From Meandrina meandrites (taxonomy: Eukaryota > Cnidaria > Anthozoa > Scleractinia > Meandrinidae): 64,000 bases of DNA. The stretch is taken from positions 10,630,701-10,694,700 of the forward strand of contig OY855913.1 of assembly GCA_963693305.1 (NCBI GenBank), given 5' to 3'. Position numbers and translations under genes: made by a program. Below are positions 1 to 12,299 of this stretch, in pieces. The notes beneath the pieces were generated by a model, which saw nothing but the letters and a program-made list of their open reading frames with translations, made no database searches and was not told the DNA's origin. Position 1 is the first letter of the stretch. Each line of letters starts with the position of its first letter.

Positions 1-278
1 CTACTATATAAATGCACTAGAAAACGGAGCGGTCGAAGTTCCGACAGGAGGAAGCAGAGAGATGCAACTAGCCTAAGGGCTTAGTTATTTTGGGAATATT
101 GGCAAAATTCTCCTGAAATTACTTTTACTCCGTACCCATTAATTCATCGGCTATTCAGATAGAAATAATTATTATGTCTCATAATTGCAGATTGAAAACA
201 AACTTTTCGCTGATTAGAGTTCGTTTCATTGGTTGATGTTTATCAGTCGATATCAAGAGAAAATAACTTGGTTGGAAC

Positions 279-409
279 TTATAGTACGTAATAAATTGCG
301 TCCATCCCCATATATTTCTCTGGATCTGTTTCAATACATGATACCGAGGCGAAATTTCGTTCCCGCACAAGTCCTTCCGAGATGAGTTCTGCATGTCGAA
401 TTCCTACTC
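279..409 (-). CDS. Possible terminal exon of an unknown gene
   Basis: On the minus strand a good acceptor (CCTTACAG) is followed by 42 open codons and a TAA. The reading has normal-looking composition (it contains GIRHAELISEGLVRERNF and ends DAIYYVL). I do not recognise it, and I see no canonical AATAAA just downstream. It could be the last exon of a gene entering from the right, or a chance open reading. Low confidence. Confidence 0.18.
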
Positions 410-531
410 CTGTAAGGTTTCTTTGTCCCCTGCTGTGTTTCTTAATATGTTTTGGCGGGGTAGTAGATAGGAAGTTTTCGTCGCATCACAACAAACATGG
501 CGGGTGATGCGGTCCAACTCCTCAAATTTTC

Positions 532-653
532 TAGCCTGTTCCAATGCATTCAGTTAGTTGGAACGGCGAGTGGGAAAAAAAAAGGACAGGCCATTTTTTC
601 TCACTTCCCGTTTTTGGCGCTGCTTCCCAACTAATCGAACGCCTGGTACAGGC
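532..653. repeat. Short foldback element
   Basis: The left end (AGCCTGTTCCA...) and the right end (...TGGTACAGGCT) are imperfect inverted copies of about 55 bp around a small centre. Several other short hairpin elements of this kind occur in the window. It overlaps the start of an ATGGCGG-led 48-codon reading at 497, which is therefore unlikely to be a gene. Confidence 0.6.
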
Positions 654-1884
654 TAAAAAATTGAAGACGATTAATTTCCGTTCTTAAAATCAAACACACC
701 TTTAAAGAGTTCCAAATGGCAGCTCAGATTACAGAGAAAGAAGGCAATGATGGCTTAGAAACAATGAAAACGTTCGTCGAGACTTTATTACTCCTTCCGG
801 ATTTCTCCCTGGATATTAAACTGCACTACGGGCAAAAATTGACTTTTCACATCTTCAGTTATGTTTCAACCAGACATTTCGCTTATTAAATGAACAGCGT
901 TCTCGTCTAGGCGAGGTTTTTGTCTTCTATGTTCTGTTATTTCAATGGATTGACAACGCGAATTTGCACACAAATTGTGAAATGATCATTTGGAAATTTT
1001 AAAATATCCGTTTCAAAGTCAACGAGTCGCCATTTTATCGGACAATTCTTGACATCAAGCTATCCTGTTTTGGTAGTAAATTTAGTTTGCTAATTATTCT
1101 ATACTGACTATAAGTTCATTTGAATACAAGAGAACAACAAGGTTTATTATTTTCTGTGCATTAACTTTGATGTGGGCTCAGTAACACGTGTGAACCGATG
1201 CTTTCAATGCTTGTTCAGTAGTAAACATTTACAGGTCACAGTGTCATGTTTTCATAATCCAGCCACATAAAAGTGTTCACAATTTTTCATATTTTCCCAT
1301 ATTTAATTTACTTAATTGCTCATCACCTATTTCTTATCAGCCATTTCAAATATTAGAGTTGGTGATAGATACAAGCATTTATTTGATAACTTCACCAGGC
1401 TGCAGTCTTGTTGCTGCAAGAGTGACCACTTTGCACTTTTTGTTCGAAACCGCTCGCCTCGAACTAGCCTGTGAGCATATTTCAAGATTCAATCCACCAC
1501 CATGACAAAGAAAATTAATGTTCTCTTCATATTAACAATTAATCATACTCGTGGGCCCCCAAAAAAGAAACATCACTTGGGCTTCCATTGTGCAGGTAAT
1601 ACTGCTCAACTCATTTCACCATTTATTCACAGCGTGTCGCCAATGATCGCAAATGCACTGATATAACATTTCACAGTTGCAGTTTTTCATGTTTTTTAAC
1701 ACTTTTGTCTTCTGTTTTTCAGAGTTAATAATTACCGCGCATCGCGTTTACCCCAAGGTGGCAATTTGAGTGGAATAATGAGTGTAGAGGGAATTCATTA
1801 AACTTTAAGCACTCTCCAAAAGAAATTTGCACTCTCACCATTCCTGTTAGGTGCACGGAAAGATAACTTCTTGGTAACTCTCAA
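654..1884. other. Upstream region of the receptor gene, no gene seen
   Basis: No convincing exon or structural RNA was seen on either strand. The stretch must hold the promoter and 5' UTR of the receptor gene that starts at 1885, but no clear TATA box or initiator could be assigned. Confidence 0.4.
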
Positions 1885-1969
1885 ATGTCGTTCTTAGTTT
1901 CCATCGTGTTACTGGTGTGTATACAGTGCCTTGTTCTTCTTCCAGTCGAAGTATTCTGTGATGGACAAC
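1885..1969 (+). CDS. Receptor exon 1, signal peptide
   Basis: The ATG opens a hydrophobic 28-codon leader (MSFLVSIVLLVCIQCLVLL, then PVEVFCDGQ), typical of a secretory signal. It ends one base into a codon at a strong donor (C|GTAAGT). The phase-1 end completes a Gln codon with exon 2, which supports this start over any other. Confidence 0.85.
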
Positions 1970-4741
1970 GTAAGTTTTAATGTAACTAAAATACGATTTT
2001 AATGCCTTTGATGCAAATAGACGAAAATGATGGTGTGTCAACAAACAACATTCAACGAATTTGATCACCTTAATGTAACATACTCATGAAATGTCAATTT
2101 TGACGCTAAATTTCGTATCTTTAAACTCCATTTCTTTCATGATGTTTAATATTTATTTTTTACGTTTCCTATCGTTTAGATTCTTTTTGTTGTTTTCAGT
2201 TCTTTGCAGACGCGTGTGTTGCGTGAAGCAGCAAATACTTGTATTAATTTTTGTGCCAAGTGGATTACCAGAACGTAAAATCGATTTTTTCCGTCGCATC
2301 GTGGCGAACTGTGCCAGAACATTTATCAATTTTTTTGTCACGAGAATTGAATGTTTCGATTTTACTCTGGAGATATTTTGAATATAGAATATGTAACAAC
2401 ACAAAGAACAACAAATTTCGTTCGCGACTCTTTGGCGCGTACTCGAACTTAAGAAAAATGTCTTATTGCGCGCATTGATAAATTGTGTTTTATGAAAACT
2501 CGTAACATCTTAGCCGGGTGCTTTATTAGTGACAAAGTGATGAACGCACGATATTAAAAGTGAAAGGGAATCAAGCCTTGTTCTAGACTTTTCACATATG
2601 GAGTTTGAATCGCCTTTGTATGGTTCACTGCCGGAGTCAAGCGTGCGACTAAAATGTAAACAAATTTTTAAACAAAGTCTAGTTCAACAAAGAAACGGTA
2701 GCCCCGTCTTTTCAACAATTTTTTTTATCAAATGTGCCGAGTTGCAATGTTTTATTGAAATGGAAAATTTGAACGCTGATTGCGACAGGCGAACAATTTT
2801 TGTTTGATTGCATTGTTTTGTGTTTGACTGAACGCATACTTTTATATATTATTTTCTTGCCTGCTAAGCCTATGATGGACTGGCCACCGGCATTATTTTG
2901 AATGTTGTCGCTATGACTTAGGAGAACCCTTCAGTACATGTTGAAACCGAAATTAAGGGAGGCGGTGGATTTAACAAATGAAATGTAAAATTTCTCAGAT
3001 AACATACACCGTGAAATAACTGAATATGCATCATGTAGAAGTGTGTTATTAAATATTTAAAACAAAACGGTGCCAACCAAATTGCCATTTGAATAGCCAT
3101 ATACATCTGAATGAAAAATGAGCCATTTAAACAAGGCTAATATAAAAAAATGCCACGACGTCGTTGTAATCGAAAATGAACTTAAATATAACTAAAGCCA
3201 AGAGGCAAAAAAATAATGATCAGAATTTTAACTACAGGCAATGCATATGTCTCCTACCGTTAGTTAGGGCAAAAATATATTGTGCGTGACTACATTTTAA
3301 GGATAGATTGAAATTAAAGTCCCTAACGAATATAATGTTTGGTGGTTTATTTAAACAAAGCAAAAGCTTACAGTTGCATAGTAACAGAACTGCATTTTTA
3401 AATTTCCATATTTGGGAAAACGTCACTCGCGAAACAAAAAAAAATGCCAAATTAAAATGAATGTACATCAACTTGTTAGAATTTTGAGCATGAAGACGAA
3501 TTGATATTAGAAGATATCGAAAAATCCTATAAACTTACAGGAGTCTGTCTTCTAGAAACGATTTCGTTTAGGAGAGGACTTTCATTAGAAAAGCGAAAGA
3601 ACAAAAAGCGCTTTCCTTTATTGAAATTTCTTACCTAAAGTAACCATTGACTACGGTTAATTTTCCGCAAGTCAATACTATATTCTTATAACGAAAATCA
3701 GCTTGATTGTTTAAAGTTCAAGGTTGTTTATAGCAGAAATTTGCTTCAAATAAGATATTGCTATTTTAAGGTCTCCATAGATACCGCACCTGCTTTAAGA
3801 AAATGCCATTATTTGTCGCAATTTTTTGAAAAGGAAAATTTGTAAGGAAATGTTTTCGAATTAGGCCGTTCTGAATTTACTAAAACGTAGCTTTCATTAT
3901 AGCAACCAGCTTAATTATTAAAGATGGATTGCCATTGGCTCTGCTAGTTTTAATTTCACCTCAATTGTACATTAAGAAGTTTACTGTATTCCTTCTGTCG
4001 CCACAAAGTCGGTTTCCAAACTACTAGTGACAAATAGGTCTTATACGTGATGACGTCTTATAATCAAAATTCACCACCAAGCCTCGCTTACGAGAATTAT
4101 TCCCAAACCTCTGCCTCCTTCATTCAGTTTTCACGTGGGCGTTCTTTTCATCTTTGCTGCTTTAGGAATTTGTTCACGATAAAATTTGCAAGTTTGCACT
4201 TCGAAAGCGAGACTGTGTGGTAAAATTAGCTAGTCTGACGTAAAAAAACATGCATAAGGCCGCTATTGAAATGATAAATTGTTTTTCACTGCAACATTAA
4301 GGAAAATGAAACTAAACAAAACGTGAAATGCTATTACGACTAGAATTGTCGACTCTGGTCAAGTGAGGACCGGAACGGAGCGAGAACGACGCTCTCAGTT
4401 CTAGATTCTTCCATGAAGTTGAAGTTGTGCGCTCACGCAATTCATTAGCCATGTAAATAGTAATCTGCAGCCCACATAAGCCTACTGTAGAGTACATATG
4501 TAGTACTTTCATGCTTAACAAGAAGCGGGTATTCAGTTGCAGAAGAGCAAATTATCCTTGTGAGACAGAACCTTTCCAGAAAACTGTTCGAGGGTTACAG
4601 GAAGGACTACTTGCCGCGTCTTAATGAATCAGAAGCAGTCAAGGTGCGCTTCGATTTTGAACTCATCACCATTAAAGAAGTGGTACGTTCATTATTAAAC
4701 ACGCTGTGTCACGGATTTTAGCCAAATTTTAGGCATTCGAA

Positions 4742-4833
<92 letters not shown>

Positions 4834-7800
4834 TTTATATAGCGCCTATCCATGTCTGCTCTAGGCGCTTTACAATAATGATAAAAAAGACTACTGAGAT
4901 TACAATATAATAAAATCGATAAAAATTCACTAAAATGAGCTGTATAAATCTTAACAATTAAAAATGTGCATTAAAAGTAATAAAAAGTAAAAATCGCTAA
5001 GAATAATAAGTTTTCTTAAAAAGATGAGTTTTGAGTTTGGATTTAAAAGAACTTAAATTGTCACAAGAGCGGATAAAACAGGTAGACTGTTCCAGATTTC
5101 TTGAGCGGAAACAGCAAAAGCTCGAGAACCATACGACTTCAGATGAAAATTGGTGGGGTTAAGAAGTAGTAAGTGTGATGATCGGAGGATTCTGGAAGGT
5201 TGGTAGTGCGTTAACAAATCTTGAATGTAGACAGGAGATTGTTACGAAATGGCTACTTAATTGGATGAAATCAAGAGAAAATGGTGAAACATAAAAATAA
5301 CCACTTAATACAAACGACTGAGGTACAGATGGTCAAAAATTGAAGTTTAAAACGGATTGCAACATGGGTTTTTGAAATACTGTTAGGCTGAATAGTTTTT
5401 AACAGTGGTTTGGAAATCTATTAGCATAGATTTTTAGTTTCCATTTAGAAGATATCTCGAACACTCGAGAGAGTGTTTCATCACATTTCCTAACACCTCG
5501 ACGATTGTCAAAAATACTCCTCTGCTAGTCGTATTTTTAACTCTCTTCTCGGTGTTTGGAAATGTGAAAAACTGATGAAAACCCTTTCTCGTGTATGGCA
5601 TTTCATATCTCGTTTGCTTGTAGCTTTTATTTATAAAGCCCGGTAGACATATTTGTTTGTAATATAAGCGATGATTTTCTCATTTAGATCCAAAGAAGTG
5701 TCTTCGCTAAATTAATTTTCATAGCGAGTTTAAGGGTATTCAGCCAACAAGCAAATGCCGTACGATTTTAACTATCCATCCAATTAGCCTAAATTCCCAA
5801 ACACATTTATGACACATTTATTTAACATCAATTTGCAGTTGACAAAGTTAAGTAATTTACTTGTCAATTTGGACTGCGGACGTTTCGAGCGTTAGCTCTG
5901 CGTCGGAACAAAGAAGGGGGTAACGTGAATTTGAATGGAATTTTTTACAAGGGGTTAAAGAAGGGACAGAAGAAAGAAAATTGTTTTTGGAACACCACCA
6001 GAGAGTTGACTCCCACGCAAGAGCATCCCAGGTTGTAGGGGAGTGGACTGGGGTGTCCATCTACTTATGTTCTAATTTAAAAATTCTAATTATAAAACTA
6101 CATTAAATCTTCAATAGCGTTCAATATTTATCATTTCTCGAAATTTTACACCTCCTTTGACAAACTGAACTATTTCCTCCCAAACATATCCCAAAGTTTA
6201 CAAAAGATCCCAAAACATAGATTCATGAGATGAGCAGAGAGTTTTTGGATTGCTTGAAATGTGAACAAAATATTTCCAGTAAACCCATGTTAAGTGGCGG
6301 GAAAAAAGCATTCGTGTGTACTCTAGTCATCCAATATCCTCTGAGAAGTCAACCAATCTCTGATGCCATTATATATATTTTTTTGCTTCCCTGGTTTCGT
6401 TTGCAGATGCCTCTTTTAGAAAAGAAAATCCGGTATTGCGTATTACATTTGTTAGTGCAGTAACTGATTCAGAAAGTTTATTTACAATACGTTTTAAAAG
6501 ACATTTCTGGCCTCTTCCTGATCTATGCGTGTTGTTTTATTTCAGAATGCTAGGGAGCAGACAATCACAGTATATGGCTGGGTGAGACAGGTAATTTGAA
6601 ATTCCTTTCTCGCAATGAAATTACGGTTAAACTTTCCTATTTTATCGCAGAACATCGGCACAGTACCATACAATATCATAGGCTGATAAATGACATTTTT
6701 GACAGTTTGAGAAAGAACAAACTAAACCCCTGGGAGGTCCCAGCCTTCACTTACTTTTGAAAGAGCGGTGGGGGGGATCCATCACGTCTGAACTCATTTC
6801 CTCAAGAAATTAAAGGTCCTTATACAGCGGTTCAGAATGCATGTTAATGTCACTGTTAAGAAGGACAAATTTCTTGAAGAACCTCGCGGTTCTAATTTTA
6901 ACTAGAGCTGCTCTCTTCTTGATTTGAAACTCGAAAGGGGGGTTCCGCATAAAAACCAACATCTTTCAATTAGTTGATGCCATCAATTAATTGAAAGATG
7001 TTGGCCGAACAACCAGTCCCTGACCATGAGCTCAGCGAAGCAGAACGAAGACTTACAAATTAGCATAACGGCGGTTGCTGGTCAACATTCGCGGTTAACG
7101 GCGTACTGTTACCCTCTGGCGTCATAGATTTTGCAGTGTTGCCCGCCCAGAGACTTTTGGCGGGAAACAGTTTTATTGTTAGACATCATGTGACCTCGAA
7201 GAAGGCAATGAGAGCGCACGCTGTTGTAGCTATATAACCATAACGAGGCTTGATTAAACCAGTATTGTTCAAGAAGAGGCTACTTGAGACTGAATCACAT
7301 TTATAAATAAGGAACCTATTTTCTCTCCACTCAGAAATGGCACAATCCGTTTCTCACATGGAATCCTTCCGAGTATGGCGGCATTCAAAGCATTCAAACG
7401 AGCGCCGAGGCAATCTGGGTACCAGACACACTCATGTACAACAAGTAAGAAATGTTAAAGGGTCTGTAACGCGAAAGTGCGCATGTTCCATCTCGAAAGG
7501 ACATGAAAAATCTATGAAAAACCCTAGTCTACATAGCACGCTTAAAATAAATCGCAAGTTTATAATAGGTTTTAATATACTATGGCTTGTCTTCATTCTT
7601 GCTCCTTTTCAGTAATTAGGCTCAATTGTCATTCAATTCGATCTGACGATCATATTGAACCTTTCATTATCGTATGAATGAATGAAATACTTTATTAGTT
7701 AGCTTTTAAAAACTAATTGGAGACACTATTACATTACTTTAATCATTTAAATAAAGCTTACGTTTCTCGTATTTTTCCTTAATATCATCTAGGTTAAACT

Positions 7801-9538
7801 CTGTATGTGTAACCTCTTCCTTTAGCGGAGTCCCCGGCGTTTTTCAATTGGGCAAATTCTTATAAAGTTGATTTGCACTAAAAAAACGCCAGCCGATACT
7901 CGTGGCCAAATCAAACTGCGTTGTGAACTGCGTTGGTCTTCACAAGTAAATTGCAACATATATTGTCAAACCTTTTCGACAATTGAGAAAAATTGACGAA
8001 GACGTCAAGGTGTTGGACATTGCTAATTCATTTTCCTGATCTGTAGATCTCGATGCGTAAAAAAGGGTTAACAATACAGAAAGTTAAAGTTTAATCAACG
8101 AAATTTTTGGCCAAAGTAGCCACCAATGATCAGGACGTTCAATATTTCAAATAAGCTCCCCTCTCTTTTAACAACCCCACCTCCACCCTCCGCTAAGATG
8201 GTAGATTTTGACAAGAAAACCCGGAAACTTTAAACGTACATCAGTTACACCAGCTGTTAACGTTGTTCAGCCACCATACATATTTATCAATGAATATTTT
8301 TTTGCACTATTTTCAGCGTTGACCTCCAAGACCGTATCGGTGGCGGACCAACATCATTCAAAACCAAAGTCATCATGCGATCAAACGGGGAAAACTACTG
8401 GACCAGCCCTGCGCTTTTTAAAACGGTTTGCGCTTTAGATGTGACCTTCTTCCCTTTCGACATGCAAACGTGTTCGCTCAAGTTTGGTTCTTGGGCTTCA
8501 GACAGCCAGGAAATAAGCATGTGTCCAGACAACATGACTGGGTTATCAGATCAGTACGTACACAACGGCGAATGGGAGATCGAGGAAATAAAGTCCAAGA
8601 GAAACGTTATCCAGTACCGCTACGAAGCATTTGATGACGTCACGGTTACCATAACAATAGGTCGAGTGTATTACGTGTACTGTGTGAATTTCATCATCCC
8701 ATGTTTCCTCATTTCCACGATGATATTTCTGGGTTTCATTCTTCCTCCGGAGTGTGGAGAGAGGATTGGACTGAGCATCACAGTGCTTCTCGCCATGACC
8801 GTTTTCCAGCAGCTCACGTCGAATATTTTCCCGCCGTTTGATTTCCCGCTCCTAGCTCAGTACTATCTTGCTACCAGCGTTGAAATCAGCATTTCACTCT
8901 TGGCGACAACCATAGTTTTAAACTTTACCGCGCGCAAAAACACGAAATTGCCGCGCTTGATGAGAAAGGTATTATTAGAGTGGACGGCGCGAGTTGTCTT
9001 TTTGAGGAAGACCGTGGAAAGAAGCTGTCCGAAGCGCAAACGCAATAGATCAATACGGCGAGGCAAGAGCGTGACGGAGTACAAAGATAACCCCGCAGCC
9101 AAGCAAAACGGAGCTTTCACTGATATAGAGGAACCCACTTCAGGAAATGTTAAGAGAAAGGATGATGGACTTGTCACTGAGCTCAAAAGCGTGTTCATAA
9201 TATCGAAAAATCTCGACTATGGTGGCCTCCGTTATGCAAACTCCGTCAAAAGCTCAGATCTAAATGGACATATCACTGGCGATGAAATCATGTTAAACAG
9301 CCTCGAAACTGACGGAGCATGTGACAGCGACAGTAATGTGTCATTTACAGGGGTCCTGGATGAGAATGGTGAAGAACTTGAAGAAAACGAGTTGGCCACA
9401 CGTCACTGGGAGTGGATCATGGCCGCGAGGGTCCTGGATCGAGCCTTGCTGTTGTTCTCTATAATAGCTGGCATAGTAACAGTTCTTGCTATATTTGGGA
9501 GGGCGCCTCGTTTGCAAAAATTACTCTTGGGCTCGTAA
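1885..9538 (+). CDS. nAChR-like Cys-loop receptor subunit (whole gene, five exons)
   Basis: Coding exons are 1885-1969, 4543-4682, 6546-6590, 7335-7444 and 8317-9538. They sum to 1602 nt, giving 533 aa with every splice phase matching. The product is a pentameric ligand-gated ion channel subunit of the plasma membrane. It has a signal peptide, an extracellular domain with the Cys-loop (C165 and C179, 13 residues apart, FPFD motif), M1 about 244-267, M2 277-299, M3 306-329, a cytoplasmic loop to about 500, and M4 503-520. M2 keeps Glu at -1' and Leu at 9', which in the family indicates a cation channel. The adjacent loop-C cysteine pair that defines alpha subunits is absent, so it is a non-alpha subunit or binds another ligand. 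Exons 3 and 4 have the 45- and 110-nt sizes I recall for vertebrate nAChR genes. Family is secure; ligand unknown. Confidence 0.93.
4543..4682 (+). CDS. Receptor exon 2, N-terminal helix and beta-1 strand
   Basis: It follows a GTTGCAG acceptor and reads EEQIILVRQNLSRKLFEGY, then RKDYLPRLNESEAVKV and FDFELITIKEV, before the GTACGT donor. This matches the start of mature nAChR subunits (the LL..YRK...P..N.S..V.V pattern). Two N-glycosylation sequons (NLS, NES) are visible. Length is 140 nt, phase 1 in and phase 0 out. Confidence 0.88.
4740..4830. repeat. (AAT)n microsatellite
   Basis: About 30 consecutive AAT units in an intron of the receptor gene. They are followed directly by a TATTTATATAGCGCC motif that begins a dispersed repeat. 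Confidence 0.95.
4831..5250. repeat. Dispersed repeat beginning TATTTATATAGCGCC
   Basis: The stretch after the microsatellite has the ATATAGCGCCTATCC...CTCTAGGCGCTTTACAATA pattern that I associate with a widespread AAT-linked repeat in marine invertebrate genomes. It continues as AT-rich noncoding sequence. The boundary on the right is uncertain, and no second copy lies in the window. Confidence 0.4.
5456..5600. repeat. Foldback repeat, related to 15330-15455
   Basis: It contains ACACTCGAGAGAGTGTTTCAT, then AACACCTCGACG, and a return arm CTCTTCTCGGTGTTTGGAAATGTG. The same order occurs near 15.33-15.45 kb, including the TTGTCAAAAATA and GGTGTTTGGA blocks. That identifies a dispersed non-autonomous element present twice in the window. 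Confidence 0.6.
6546..6590 (+). CDS. Receptor exon 3, 45-nt loop-D exon
   Basis: Exactly 15 codons (NAREQTITVYGWVRQ) lie between TTTCAG and GTAATT, phase 0 to 0. This corresponds to the DEKNQ...NVWLKQ segment of nAChRs and carries the loop-D Trp region. Size and phase equal the 45-nt third exon I recall for vertebrate nAChR genes, which argues for an old shared intron pair. Confidence 0.9.
6956..7004. repeat. 49-bp near-perfect hairpin
   Basis: CCAACATCTTTCAATTA is followed after a short centre by its inverted copy ending GAAAGATGTTGG. Arms of about 24 bp have one visible mismatch. It lies in intron 3 of the receptor gene. No other copy was noticed in the window. Confidence 0.7.
7335..7444 (+). 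CDS. Receptor exon 4, 110-nt loop-A exon
   Basis: 36 codons plus two bases lie between CCACTCAG and GTAAGA. It reads KWHNPFLTWNPSEYGGIQSI, then an IWVPDTLMYN stretch matching the family's W.PD..LYN loop A. The length of 110 nt equals the fourth exon I recall for vertebrate nAChR genes. The final AA pairs with the first C of exon 5 to give Asn. Confidence 0.92.
8317..9538 (+). CDS. Receptor exon 5, Cys-loop to C terminus
   Basis: It opens at TTTTCAG|C and runs without introns through the Cys-loop, all four membrane segments, a roughly 170-residue basic and acidic cytoplasmic loop, and a TAA stop. Many vertebrate subunits split this part by further introns, or in neuronal genes keep a long exon here. 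M2 reads IGLSITVLLAMTVFQQLTSN, with polar Gln at 15' and 16' and Asn instead of the usual acidic residue at 20'. Confidence 0.95.
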
Positions 9539-10194
9539 GATATTGCCCTTGTGTCAGCTGTCTTTCTCGTCCCCAAAAGCTGCGATCTGTTTCGTCAGTA
9601 GCGAAAATCAGGACCTCTGACCGCTTCCAATTTTCTGAGCATAATGCCGTGCTTATTTTTCGATTGTCAGCCAATTCGATTTGAGCGACATTAACTGAGA
9701 GTCTGCGAAGAACTACCGGAAGTCTGTGAATCGGGGGCCACTGCTGACCAAAAGGATCGCCGGCTTTGGGGACAAGAACGGTGACATTACAGAGCCTGAA
9801 GTACGTCCATGCACACGCGCAGCTTTGATTGACAGGTATGCAACTCGATCTCAGATGACATCAAACAGGTAGAAGCTACAAATTGTTGCAACTTGACTAG
9901 TGAACGCAAATGAATTGGATTCCGTAAAAGGACCAAATTCCTTTAAGTGAAATTGCTACTTGCCTAGATTTTTTTCACGAAAGCTGGGTATCTTAATATT
10001 TCATCGAGTCAGAAGATAAGTTCGTATGCTGCGAAATGACTTGTGTTATCGTGGTACAGGCTCTGAGCACAATCGGCCGCACATCACCATATACTAAGCT
10101 TAGATTATCCAAAACTGCGAAAGAGAGTATTCCTGAAACTCTATTTATTAAAAGGATTAATGAGAGGGGAGCGCAGTAGCCTGATGGACATATC
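9539..10194. other. 3' flank of the receptor gene
   Basis: No gene was recognised. The transcript must end here or soon after, but no canonical AATAAA was seen close to the stop codon. Short open readings in this stretch lack family features. Confidence 0.3.
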
Positions 10195-10640
10195 GTTGAA
10201 CTCCAGGTTCAAGCGACCGTAGTCTGCGTTGCGACGGAACTAAGCCCAAGACTACACCGGGGTTTAGTTCCGTCTGCAACGCAAGCTAGAGACCGCTGAG
10301 GTTGAAGTCTCTCAGTGCCTTTCCTCACACGAGCCTCTTTTCTCCGCAGAGGCACCTTCAGTGGAGAGGGGGGGGGGGGGGGGGGGGGAAGACGAAAAAA
10401 CACGAAAAATGAAAAATAGAGGGACCAGAGAACCGCACATTACATAGCAGAGGCCTTTCTTCTCTCTTTCTCCCTTCCCAGTGTCCCCGCGCGCTTCCAT
10501 TTGCCCATCTCTCCAGGCTCCGCGCGGTTACTTTTAACCTCTCCCCCATTTCCCAGACCTTTCGAAAAAATAAAAGAGGCCTCTGCGGAGGAGAGAGCGC
10601 TTGAGCATAAAACGCTAGAGGAACCGGACAATATTGCTGG
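10195..10640. repeat. Repeat with nested inverted repeats and a poly-G tract
   Basis: An inverted pair (GCGTTGCGACGGAACTAA and TTTAGTTCCGTCTGCAACGC) lies at about 10.23-10.28 kb. A second inverted pair around GAGGCCTCTGCGG flanks a run of about 20 G at 10.37 kb. The reading frames here are proline/glycine-run artefacts. Confidence 0.5.
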
Positions 10641-10740
10641 AGTGACCCATGAAAGACCAGCATTCCATCCACTACAGCGACAATACTACGAGTAGTTAAG
10701 TAGCTTTTCCCCATTCTGTTGCTTTTGAACCATACGTTAA

Positions 10741-11368
10741 GGCTTTTCAATTCAAGGTATTAAATTCTATACTTAACACAAATTCAAAATTGTGTAAAAT
10801 TGGTTTCATTGCAGACAATCTGTGTTCTTTCTGCAACACGATTCAGAAACAATGCAACATTTTTTTTATGACTGTCCACACTCAAGGTCTTTCTGGAAAG
10901 GATTCGAATCGCATTACTTGTCCTTTGCAAAACAACAAGTTCATCTCAATTTAAAAGATATTCTAATTGGTGTTCTAACACCAAAATGCCTCTTACTTAA
11001 TTATTTGTTACTTATAGGGAAAATATATTTATGGGGGTGTAAAAGAAACAAAGAACTGCCAAATATTCAAGGTTTCAAATTTAAAGTTAACTTAAAGTAC
11101 GAAACTGAAAAGTACATATGCACTAAAAATAAGAACTTAGATAAATTAATGGAAAAATGGAAAATGTAATCTAAAGAACTTCCAAATATATATACACTTG
11201 TCGGTTAAATTACGTAATTAGTAGGTGAAAATTTACGTATAAACAATTAGGCTCACACGGGTGCGATGTAGAAATGTATTTTTTTTGTAGTTATGTATTT
11301 TTGTGTAGTTGTGTAATTTTCTGTAATGTATGTATGTAAACCTTTTGAATGAATAAAAAAAAAAAGCT
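10741..11368 (+). mobile_element. LINE 3' end (RT C-terminal domain, truncated)
   Basis: The reading begins FKVLNSILNTNSKLCKIGFI, ADNLCSFCN, shifts frame near 10836, and continues ETMQHFFYDCPHSRSFWKGF and LLLIGKIYLWGCKRN. This C..C...H..C and LLLGK.Y...CK pattern is the C-terminal end of L1/Tx1-type non-LTR retrotransposon proteins. The copy ends near 11168 and is followed by an AT-rich 3' UTR and an A-run at about 11355, consistent with target-primed insertion. It is 5'-truncated and frameshifted, so dead. Confidence 0.8.
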
Positions 11369-11640
11369 TTTCATACATTTGCCGAAACGAAAAGTTTGCT
11401 GTCACACAAGACTGGCATTTGAAATGCACTTTTCCAAAGCAAAAGGGATTAGACATCACAAAACTATATCACACTTTCTTATTATTTTTTGCAAAATATA
11501 ATCACACGTTAGCTTTGTACATTGTTGACACCATTAAAATTCATAATATATATCGATACAGGTTGTTGTTTTCTATAAAAATATTGTCAATTTACAATTT
11601 CATTTCTATTTAGAGCGTTGTCTATGCAGTAAATAAGACA

Positions 11641-11723
11641 ACCTCGTTCCCAGCCCCTCTCTTCTTTTCCTCCCTTGTCGTCGACAAGGAAGGAAAAGGA
11701 GAGAGGGCCTGAGAACGAGGTTG
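11641..11723. repeat. 83-bp palindrome
   Basis: AACCTCGTTCCCAG...CCCTTGTC and its inverted copy GACAAGG...GAGAACGAGGTT meet at a central GTCGAC. Arms are about 40 bp with few mismatches. It is probably a tiny foldback transposon. Confidence 0.8.
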
Positions 11724-12299
11724 TAAATAAGGCAAATTTTTATTGTTCCCTTCATTTGTGGGCCCCGTTCATTTCCAATTTGATTTGTCGCAGCTTTAGC
11801 CATCATTCAATTCACGTTTTCCAGTCAGCAAATACAGTCAGTAATGATGCGCGTACACGCAAATACTCGCGCGAACACTCGCGTGCACTTAGATTGTGCC
11901 GTTTCAACCATTGTAAGAAAAAATGTACCATCTTAAAACACGGTATACATGGTGTTCACAGTTATAGCTTGATCAGAAACGGTTACGAATGCAAAATTGC
12001 TGACAATATGTTTATAATGTCCCATCTTCAAGTCGGATTACCTTCATCGCCACAAATTAGTTTCGGGCAGCCGTGCGCGCCCATGATGTCACAGACCAGC
12101 TGTGTTGTTCCGCCGCGCATGCCTGAATTTCTCATCAAGTCACTAGTGACCGCGGCCCCCAGCACAGCACTTTGATCTTTGTCGTTTTTCTTTTTCTTCA
12201 TCTTCTTTTCTTCTCTTTTCCACTCCTGCGATGTTAATTGAAATAAGAAAACAAGTTTGCACACTCGCAAATGCGCCACAGTTATATTACAAGGCAGGG

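Noticed and set aside
10209..10750. Proline-rich minus-strand ORFs near 10.3-10.7 kb
   Set aside because: They depend on a poly-G run and on inverted-repeat DNA; the overlapping frames all look alike.
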